The notes beneath the pieces were generated by a model, which was given only the letters and a program-made list of their open reading frames with translations, did no database searches and was not told the DNA's origin. A stretch of 12,276 nucleotides of DNA from Spirochaetales bacterium UBA4629 (lineage in GTDB: Bacteria > Spirochaetota > Spirochaetia > Sphaerochaetales > Sphaerochaetaceae): positions 1-12,276 of the forward strand of contig DHMZ01000122.1 in NCBI GenBank assembly GCA_002406055.1, read 5' to 3'. The translations under genes were made by a program, and so were the position numbers. The number at the start of each line of letters is the position of its first letter. Position 1 is the stretch's first letter. Shown piece after piece: positions 7,391 to 12,276 of this stretch.

Positions 7391-8790
7391 TGATTTACGA
7401 TCACTCTTGTTATATCTCCCCATTTACTTGGCGCTATTCAAGCGACGAAATGAAGACGATCTTTTCTGAGAAGCATAAAAGAGAGCTTCTCAGAAGAGTG
7501 TGGGTTGCTCTTGCAAGAGCAGAGAATAAGATAGGTCTTGTAACAGATGAACAACTGAGAGAGCTTATTGAACATCAAAACGAAATTAATATCGATAGAG
7601 CAACAGAGATAGAGAACACAATACATCATGACTTGATGGCTGAAATAAAGACATACGCAGAAGAATGCCCAAATGGTGGAAGCATTATCCATCTTGGAGC
7701 AACGAGCATGGATGCTTTAGATAATGCTGACGCTATACGCTTTAAAGAGGCCTTAACGCTAGTTCTTACTAGACTCGATACTCTAATTGAGGGTTTTATA
7801 AAGAGAGCCGAAGAAGAGAGAGAAACTCTCACTATGGCTTTTACACATATTCAGCCTGCTGAAATTACCACAATTGGCTACAGACTAAGTCAGACTCTTC
7901 AGGATTTGCTTGATGATAGAGAAGACTTAGTCTTGATGATAAATCGTATTAAGGGAAAGGGCATGAAGGGTGCTGTCGGAACCTCTGCTTCCTACTCTAC
8001 CCTCACAAGCGGAAGTAGCATAGATTCAATAGAGTTAGAAAAGCTAGTAATGGATGAACTTGGTCTCTCAAGCTTTGATGCAGCTACGCAAATCTATTCA
8101 AGAAAGCAAGATCTAAGGATTATTGAAACCCTCTCTAAAATCGCTTGTACTCTTAATAAATTCAGCCAAGATTTTAGAGTTTTGCAATCTCCTCCTATCG
8201 GGGAGTTCTCTGAACCATTCTCATCAAAGCAAGTAGGTTCTTCTGCAATGCCTTTTAAGCGTAACCCTATCATTAGTGAAAAAATATGTTCTTTGAGCCG
8301 TATTGTAGAAGCAGCATACCAACCTGCATGGATCAATAGCTCTTCTACTTTCTTAGAGCGTAGCCTTGATGATAGTGCTAATCGCAGAATCTTCATTCCA
8401 GAGGCCTTCTTAGCCTTAGATGAAATGCTCTTGAGTGAGATAAAAATCATTGAAAAGATGTCTATCCACCCTACAGCAACAAAAAGGCTATTAGATAATT
8501 ACGGCGTTTTTGCATCTACAGAGAGACTATTAATGGAATTGGGCAAAAGAGGTGCTGACAGACAAGAGATGCATGAGGAGATAAGAAAGGAAAGTCTTAA
8601 AGCGTGGACTCTTGTTCAAGAAGGTGAAAAAAATCCATTAAAAGAAGAGCTAGAGAACAACAAGAAGATTCTAAAGTACCTAAATAAGGACGAAATAGAA
8701 TACTTCCTAAATGCAGATGGCTATATAGGGGACGCTATTAAGCGCACTAACTTAGTTATAGAAAGAGCAAAGAGAGCACTACAAAAGTAG
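7390..8790 (+). CDS. purB: adenylosuccinate lyase
   Basis: This member of the fumarase/aspartase superfamily (466 residues) cleaves adenylosuccinate to AMP and fumarate; the same family also cleaves SAICAR in de novo purine synthesis. Conserved elements: HHDLMAEI (79-86), HLGATSMDALDNA (101-113), FTHIQPAE (151-158, His153 the likely general acid) and the superfamily signature GSSAMPFKRNP (283-293) with the mobile-loop serines. AAGGA (7378-7382), inside the last purA codons, serves the ATG at 7390, which shares one base with the purA stop. No SAICAR-forming gene is near, so here its main role is presumably AMP synthesis with PurA. Its last 12 coding bases overlap the end of the convergent AlaX gene, and no terminator is visible between them. 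Confidence 0.96.
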   Translation: MIYDHSCYISPFTWRYSSDEMKTIFSEKHKRELLRRVWVALARAENKIGLVTDEQLRELIEHQNEINIDRATEIENTIHHDLMAEIKTYAEECPNGGSIIHLGATSMDALDNADAIRFKEALTLVLTRLDTLIEGFIKRAEEERETLTMAFTHIQPAEITTIGYRLSQTLQDLLDDREDLVLMINRIKGKGMKGAVGTSASYSTLTSGSSIDSIELEKLVMDELGLSSFDAATQIYSRKQDLRIIETLSKIACTLNKFSQDFRVLQSPPIGEFSEPFSSKQVGSSAMPFKRNPIISEKICSLSRIVEAAYQPAWINSSSTFLERSLDDSANRRIFIPEAFLALDEMLLSEIKIIEKMSIHPTATKRLLDNYGVFASTERLLMELGKRGADRQEMHEEIRKESLKAWTLVQEGEKNPLKEELENNKKILKYLNKDEIEYFLNADGYIGDAIKRTNLVIERAKRALQK

Positions 8791-9900
8791 CTCTCTTGCC
8801 TCGCCTAGTGCAAGTGACTCATCACACTCAAGTGTTCCTCTAAAGAGTGGCTCTCTGCCACCACCTTTAAGAGATATCTTCTCTTTAAGAGCGTTAAAAT
8901 CTTCCTTTTTGCCAACAAAGAGGAAGGTTTTTTTATCTCCTTTTTTAAGAATAAAAAGCTTTTTGTTTAATGAACATGCTCTTTCAATAATAGGGTCTAA
9001 ATCATAGTCTGTAGAATAAACATAGTTGCCGCTATCTACGTTTTTTTCTAGCTCTTTTAAAGCTGATTCAGCCTTATATCTATTGAGTTCTCGTCGTAAA
9101 TTCTTGTTCTCTTCAATCAGCTTTTCAAGTGATAAAATGAGACTATCTTCTGAAGAGCTAAGGAGTTTTTTAGCTTCCTCTATAATTAAGCCTTCACTTC
9201 TTCTTTTTTCTCTACACTTCTCGCCTACAACCCAATATGTTCGCTCATGGCCTCTAATAGTTTCACTATAGAGATATGCTATCTCACCTATCTGACCGAG
9301 AGAAGAGAGATGCACGCCACCACAAGCAACAGCATCCAAACCATCAATAAAGACAACTTTAACAGTCTCATCATCAACCTTAATAGTTCTTCTCATATGG
9401 AGACCAAGGGCCTTCTCTCGTGGCATATCCTCTTGCCAAACACGCCTATTTTCGTTTATATACCCAATAGCTTTTTCTTCCACGCTGAGAAGTGTGTCAT
9501 GAGAAATAGAAGACCTATCTGTCTCTATTGTGATTATCCCATCTCCTTGGTGGACTGCAACTGTGCCAATAGAAAAAGAAGAGAACAAAACTGATGAAAT
9601 AAGATGCTGGGCAGTATGCTCAACCATTCCAGCAAATCGATTAGGCCAATCTAATTTCAACATTGCCTTCTCGCCTTCTTTAGGCTTTTCTCCATCAATT
9701 ATGTGCAATACAGAGTCATCTAGCTTTTGAGTATCTTTAATGAAATAGCTTCCCCAATAGCCCTTGTCTCCTCTCTGTCCTCCGCCTTCTGGATAAAAGA
9801 TAGTTTTGTCTAAAATAATACCATTCTCTTTTACTTCAATTACCTTTGCCTCGACTTCCTTTAAATAAGGATCTGAATAATACAATTTTTCACTTTTCAT
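8779..9900 (-). CDS. AlaX-type alanyl-tRNA editing protein, long form with C-terminal DHHA1-like domain
   Basis: The protein resembles the editing and C-terminal parts of alanyl-tRNA synthetase without the catalytic core. Such free-standing AlaX proteins hydrolyse Ser- or Gly-tRNA-Ala. Order: a small beta-barrel region (about 1-85) with YPEGGGQRGD (36-45); the editing domain with zinc ligands H95 and H99 in EHTAQH and C193 and H197 in CGGVH; a charged helical segment (about 235-290); and a DHHA1-like C-terminus with KGGGREPLFRGT (345-356). At 373 residues it fits the long AlaX class. Its ATG overlaps the stop of the upstream membrane protein gene as ATGA, so the two are translationally coupled. 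It ends inside the purB coding sequence. Specificity for Ser versus Gly cannot be told from these motifs. Confidence 0.9.
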   Translation of the reverse strand: MKSEKLYYSDPYLKEVEAKVIEVKENGIILDKTIFYPEGGGQRGDKGYWGSYFIKDTQKLDDSVLHIIDGEKPKEGEKAMLKLDWPNRFAGMVEHTAQHLISSVLFSSFSIGTVAVHQGDGIITIETDRSSISHDTLLSVEEKAIGYINENRRVWQEDMPREKALGLHMRRTIKVDDETVKVVFIDGLDAVACGGVHLSSLGQIGEIAYLYSETIRGHERTYWVVGEKCREKRRSEGLIIEEAKKLLSSSEDSLILSLEKLIEENKNLRRELNRYKAESALKELEKNVDSGNYVYSTDYDLDPIIERACSLNKKLFILKKGDKKTFLFVGKKEDFNALKEKISLKGGGREPLFRGTLECDESLALGEARELLL

Positions 9901-10532
9901 TTGTCGCTCTTCTTTCCCTGATGGGCAACAGGAAGTCTTAAATGCAATTTATAACCAACAACACGAGCAAGTATTGTAAAAAAGGCAGTTATCCAAATGT
10001 TAATTGAATTATCGAGACCTACGTAGCTCAGTAATAAGTATAAAAGAGCTCCGAGAATGCTAGCTGAAGCATAGAAATCTGAAGTAAAGACCATCGGCAC
10101 TTCTTTAGCAAACAGATCTCTCAGTACTCCTCCTCCACATGCTGAAAGAGTACCAGAAAAGATAATACCTACAGGGATAATTGAATAAGCTTGGGCCTTT
10201 TCACAGCCAAGAGCTGTAAAGAAGCCGAGTCCAATAGCATCTAAAAACATAATATGATCAGGAAAAGAATCTACGCTAGAATTCTCTCCAATGAGAAACA
10301 TAACAAGTCCAGCTACAAAGGCTACTGCAATATAAACACTGTTTTGATAGACGGCAACAGGGACTGCTCCTATAAGAACATCTCTTATCATGCCACCAGC
10401 ACAACCGACTGTAATAGCAAAAACAATGACTCCTAAAAAGTCCATGTTTTTCTTTATAGCCTTTGCTGCTCCTGAAAGAGCAAAGACAAAAGTTCCAAAA
10501 ACATCAAATAAAAGTAAAACACCATTATCCAT
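9897..10532 (-). CDS. UPF0126/TRIC-family membrane protein (putative glycine transporter or cation channel)
   Basis: This 211-residue, strongly hydrophobic inner-membrane protein is built as an internal duplication. Each half has about three membrane segments and a glycine-rich motif ending in Arg-Asp: GGMIRD (46-51) followed by a kinked GAVP, and GGGVLRD (133-139) followed by KEVP. A seventh segment lies at about 176-194, and the tail is basic. This is the YicG/UPF0126 architecture. Pfam names the family for a proposed glycine transport role, and structural work relates it to trimeric intracellular cation channels, so the transported species is uncertain. The chosen ATG gives the usual family N-terminus, although no strong Shine-Dalgarno sequence precedes it. 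It is first in a two-gene unit with the AlaX gene and is divergent from the 196-residue gene. Confidence 0.9.
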   Translation of the reverse strand: MDNGVLLLFDVFGTFVFALSGAAKAIKKNMDFLGVIVFAITVGCAGGMIRDVLIGAVPVAVYQNSVYIAVAFVAGLVMFLIGENSSVDSFPDHIMFLDAIGLGFFTALGCEKAQAYSIIPVGIIFSGTLSACGGGVLRDLFAKEVPMVFTSDFYASASILGALLYLLLSYVGLDNSINIWITAFFTILARVVGYKLHLRLPVAHQGKKSDK

Positions 10533-10591
10533 ACCACGTTAGAATAATCTCATTTTTTACTTTGCTCTATAAGAAGCTTACCTTTCTTTAC

Positions 10592-10620
10592 TTAACCTAT
10601 TCATTTTTTTGTCTTATATT
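10592..10620 (+). promoter_or_regulatory. candidate promoter for the 196-residue helical protein
   Basis: TTAACC (10592-10597), a 17-bp spacer and TATATT (10615-10620) match the -35 and -10 consensus at 4 and 5 of 6 positions. The implied transcription start near 10627 leaves a leader of only about 11 nt that begins at the Shine-Dalgarno sequence AAGGAG (10627-10632). It lies in the 105-bp divergent spacer 10533-10637, where I could not find a convincing promoter for the minus-strand membrane gene. Confidence 0.42.
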
Positions 10621-10637
10621 CTCTCTAAGGAGAAAAT

Positions 10638-11228
10638 ATGGGAAAGATTAGAAGCGCTTGGGAAATTGCTCTAGAAAAAACGGAGAATATGGAAATTGAC
10701 CAAGAGAAAATAAGACAAAATGCCAAAATAGATAAGATTAAACATATAGTTGGTTCTTACCTTATCAGTGATGAGGGAGATTTTGATAAACTGAAAACTC
10801 AATTGGCAGAGTTTACACTTAAGGAAAATAGAGAAGCTCTTAAAACAACAATTCTAAACTCTCTTGTTCTACCTCAAGAGGAAAATACAGGAGATGACAG
10901 AAAAAAGCGTATTGCACTTCTACTAGGTTATCTTTACCCAGAAAGAAGCGAAATAGTTGACTTATACAACCAAATTGTTACTCATGTTAACCAATACCCT
11001 AAGCATAAAGAAGAGTTGATAAAGCAACTTAAGGCACAACTCGAACCAATGCTTAAGCAAAAGGAAGAAGCATTAAAAGATAAGTATGGCGAAAGTGTCC
11101 ACCTAACATTTGAAAGCGATAAAGAATGTATGGAAACACTAAAAAGTTATCTTGATAGACTTTCTAACCAATACACTGAAACTTTAGACGAAGCAAAAGC
11201 TCAATTAAAAGAGATGCTTGATAAATAA
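10638..11228 (+). CDS. uncharacterised 196-residue charged helical protein
   Basis: I cannot assign a function. The protein is soluble, has no signal peptide or membrane segment, and is rich in Lys, Glu, Gln and Leu. It looks almost entirely alpha-helical, with coiled-coil-like heptad character at about 122-148 (HKEELIKQLKAQLEPMLKQ region) and again at 160-195. The N-terminus MGKIRSAWEIALEKTENM is distinctive and worth using as a search query. A central segment, KKRIALLLGYLYPE (89-102), is the most hydrophobic. AAGGAG lies 5 nt before the ATG, and the gene has a candidate promoter and a strong terminator of its own, so it appears to be a single-gene unit. Codon use resembles the neighbouring housekeeping genes. 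A structural, adaptor or chaperone-like role would be consistent with the composition but is not demonstrated. Confidence 0.85.
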   Translation: MGKIRSAWEIALEKTENMEIDQEKIRQNAKIDKIKHIVGSYLISDEGDFDKLKTQLAEFTLKENREALKTTILNSLVLPQEENTGDDRKKRIALLLGYLYPERSEIVDLYNQIVTHVNQYPKHKEELIKQLKAQLEPMLKQKEEALKDKYGESVHLTFESDKECMETLKSYLDRLSNQYTETLDEAKAQLKEMLDK

Positions 11229-11233
11229 ATGAG

Positions 11234-11269
11234 AAGCTACAAGGAAGAGAAAGAGCCTTGTAGCTTTTT
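11234..11269 (+). terminator. rho-independent terminator after the 196-residue gene
   Basis: A perfect 11-bp stem, AAGCTACAAGG (11234-11244) with CCTTGTAGCTT (11256-11266), closes an 11-nt purine-rich loop. The T-run 11265-11269 overlaps the foot of the stem. It begins 6 nt after the stop codon. Confidence 0.88.
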
Positions 11270-11397
11270 CATATTTTGCATACTCAAATCTATATCCTGA
11301 ACAAATAGTTCTGATTTTACTTTTTTTTAACCTTATTGGTTTCAAAAAAACTCTCTATCATAGCCCTTTAACTATAGACAGAAACCACAATCACGTA

Positions 11398-11406
11398 TGT
11401 TAAAAT
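11398..11406 (+). promoter_or_regulatory. candidate extended -10 promoter for the helix-turn-helix gene
   Basis: TGTTAAAAT combines an extended -10 TG with TAAAAT (11401-11406, 5 of 6 to consensus). No good -35 is present at 17 bp; TAGACA at 11375-11380 is a near match but 20 bp away. The implied leader is about 12 nt, starting at the Shine-Dalgarno sequence AAGGGGG (11414-11420). Confidence 0.3.
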
Positions 11407-11424
11407 AGTCGCTAAGGGGGAATT

Positions 11425-11853
11425 ATGAACAACAGAATTATTAATAATCAAAATGAGTTGATTGAGAAAGGTAGAAACATTATTTCTGATAGTGTTGATG
11501 CGAACTATCAACATAAAGTTGAACTAGTTTTGCTTGTTTTGCAGGGTTTTAAGGTTTCTGACTTCTCCAGACTAAAAATTGTCTCAAAGTCTGCACTAAC
11601 TAGTTGGGTAAGGGATGTTGTTAATAGTGGCAGTTTCGAATGCTTGAGACATTTACCAATAACAGGAAGGCCTAAAAGACTAAGCGATGAACAACTAGAA
11701 GAGCTTAAAAAAGCATTACAAAGTGATCCAGAAGAATATGGCTATTTAGTATGGGATGGCAAGACAATTCAAGAGTATATCTCATCTAAATTCAATCAAA
11801 ACATTTGTATAAGGCACTGTCAAAGAATAAAAAACACGTTAACCAAGAAATGA
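11425..11853 (+). CDS. orphan helix-turn-helix protein resembling the DNA-binding half of IS630-type transposases
   Basis: The 142-residue protein has two DNA-binding modules. Residues about 28-65 form a homeodomain-like helix-turn-helix, with HKVELVLLVLQG then VSDFSRLKIVSKSALTSWVR. After the linker GRPKRLSDEQLEELKKAL (81-98) comes a winged-helix-like segment with a GYLVWDGKTIQEYIS core (106-120) and CQRIKNTL near the end. This is the arrangement at the N-terminus of IS630-family transposases. However, the frame stops there, and the DNA after it does not encode a DDE nuclease in any frame I could read; a full transposase would need about 200 more residues. Its own Shine-Dalgarno (AAGGGGG, 11414-11420) and downstream terminator suggest an intact small gene, either an IS630 orfA remnant or a domesticated DNA-binding protein. 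Confidence 0.75.
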   Translation: MNNRIINNQNELIEKGRNIISDSVDANYQHKVELVLLVLQGFKVSDFSRLKIVSKSALTSWVRDVVNSGSFECLRHLPITGRPKRLSDEQLEELKKALQSDPEEYGYLVWDGKTIQEYISSKFNQNICIRHCQRIKNTLTKK

Positions 11854-11892
11854 GGAAAAACCTAAATTATTAGAGTTGAAATTATTATAGAC

Positions 11893-11933
11893 TGCTTGTT
11901 TTCCAAAACCTCAAGAAGACAAGCAATTTTTTT
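11893..11933 (+). terminator. rho-independent terminator after the helix-turn-helix gene
   Basis: TGCTTGTTTTC (11893-11903) pairs with GAAGACAAGCA (11915-11925) over 11 bp with one G-U pair around an 11-nt loop. A run of seven T follows (11927-11933). It lies 40 nt after the stop codon and separates this gene from the HipA-like gene. Confidence 0.8.
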
Positions 11934-12065
11934 AAAGTCCACTTGCAAACTACTAGTTTCTAAAGTGCTATCATGAAATTGCATATTTTCTTTAAAGGTA
12001 CATTTATTGAATTGTTTTTTTAAGCCATATATGCTTTTCTTGATACCTAATTGATGTAAAATTCT

Positions 12066-12072
12066 AAGGAGG
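12066..12072 (+). promoter_or_regulatory. strong ribosome binding site for the last gene
   Basis: AAGGAGG lies 4 nt before the ATG at 12077. It is the main evidence that the open frame running off the right edge is a real gene. Confidence 0.8.
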
Positions 12073-12076
12073 TAGT

Positions 12077-12276
12077 ATGGACTACTATCTAATGCACAAA
12101 GACGAAAAAGTTGCAATTCTTAATATCGACAACAACTTTGGTGTTATCAATAAAGTCAACACTATTGAAAAAGAATTGCTTCCGCTCTGTGCACAAGAGA
12201 GAATCCTAAACGATATTCAGTCTATTAAGCTATGGTGGCAAAACAGAGCTGTATCGAAAAACCAGTCAAAAATAAA
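12077..12276 (+). CDS. N-terminus of a HipA-like kinase-family protein (partial, runs off right edge)
   Basis: Sixty-six codons are visible, beginning MDYYLMHKDEKVAILNID and open to the window end. The opening 'LMHKDEKVA' strand pair, the short spacer with LPL at about 35-37 and the segment IKLWWQNRAVSKNQSKI (50-66) resemble my recollection of the N-terminus of HipA-like proteins found in gut Firmicutes. There a WW-x-x-R-x-(I/V) segment precedes the kinase domain. HipA proteins are Ser/Thr kinases; classical members phosphorylate glutamyl-tRNA synthetase and are controlled by HipB. None of the kinase motifs falls within the window, so the assignment rests on N-terminal resemblance only. AAGGAGG 4 nt before the ATG supports the start. 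The upstream neighbour is a DNA-binding protein but has its own terminator and is not HipB-like. Confidence 0.55.
   Translation, partial: MDYYLMHKDEKVAILNIDNNFGVINKVNTIEKELLPLCAQERILNDIQSIKLWWQNRAVSKNQSKI

Larger units (their letters stand above)
11229..11424. other. intergenic region: terminator plus possible control sites
   Basis: This 196-bp stretch has no credible coding sequence. It contains the terminator of the upstream gene (11234-11269). Further on is an inverted repeat, TGGTTTC (11337-11343) and GAAACCA (11381-11387), enclosing the palindrome CTATCATAG (11355-11363). A possible extended -10 lies just before the next gene. Confidence 0.5.
11854..12076. other. AT-rich intergenic region before the HipA-like gene
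   Basis: These 223 bp hold the terminator at 11893-11933, a direct repeat of AAATTATTA (11864-11872 and 11879-11887), and then AT-rich DNA leading to the next gene. A -10-like TAAAAT (12057-12062) sits 14 nt before the ATG but lacks a -35 at usable distance. A minus-strand open frame across the region has no ribosome binding site and is not believed. Confidence 0.5.

Noticed and set aside
8094..8450. 118-codon open frame antisense to purB
   Set aside because: It lies fully inside purB, which has intact catalytic motifs; a by-product of codon bias on the opposite strand.
9247..9594. 115-codon plus-strand open frame inside the AlaX gene
   Set aside because: Antisense to the zinc-ligand region of a clear protein; no ribosome site or family resemblance.
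11299..11311. Small inverted repeat GAAC-AAATA-GTTC
   Set aside because: Four base pairs in AT-rich DNA is not distinguishable from chance, with no T-run or conserved context.
11862..12116. 84-codon minus-strand open frame over the AT-rich spacer
   Set aside because: It runs antisense through a good terminator and the start of the HipA-like gene, and has no Shine-Dalgarno.
11425..12276. A hipBA-type toxin-antitoxin pair made of the helix-turn-helix gene and the HipA-like gene
   Set aside because: The first protein has IS630-type DNA-binding modules, not a HipB fold, and a terminator plus over 220 bp separate the genes; adjacency alone is not enough.
1..12276. tRNA, rRNA, CRISPR array, phage attachment sites or complete insertion sequence
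   Set aside because: No cloverleaf with a GGTTCGAATC-like arm, no regularly spaced repeats, no paired terminal repeats with target duplications were found on reading both strands.

Overview
The window looks like chromosome from an AT-rich, probably host-associated bacterium, most likely a spirochaete. The best clue is the phenylalanyl-tRNA synthetase pair at the left end. Both subunits have the archaeal/eukaryotic layout, which is a known horizontally acquired trait of Spirochaetota. The purine genes form a salvage set, as is common in host-associated lineages. Lineage below phylum is not decidable here; a gut Treponema- or Sphaerochaeta-like organism is a guess.

Left half (1-5390, minus strand), in transcription order: a fused E1 alpha/beta subunit of a 2-oxoacid dehydrogenase, an unrecognised 154-residue protein, pheS and pheT (pheT runs off the left edge). 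The first two overlap by 8 nt, the next gap is about 35 nt, and pheS/pheT share a TAATG junction, so this reads as one operon. A 160-bp divergent control region (5391-5550) separates it from the next block.

Centre (5551-8790, plus strand): hpt, purA and purB, tightly packed. Together they convert hypoxanthine to IMP, adenylosuccinate and then AMP. This operon collides tail-to-tail, with a 12-nt coding overlap, with a minus-strand pair (8779-10532): a UPF0126/TRIC-type membrane protein followed, through an ATGA overlap, by a long AlaX-type tRNA editing protein.

Right end (10533-12276, plus strand): three singly arranged genes. The first is a charged helical protein of unknown function with a candidate promoter and a clear terminator. 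The second is an orphan DNA-binding protein matching only the helix-turn-helix part of an IS630-type transposase, with its own terminator. The third is the first 66 codons of a gene whose start resembles HipA-like kinases. This end has a more accessory character than the housekeeping left part.

No tRNA, rRNA or CRISPR array was seen. The longest gene-free stretches are 11854-12076 and 11229-11424, both under 300 bp.
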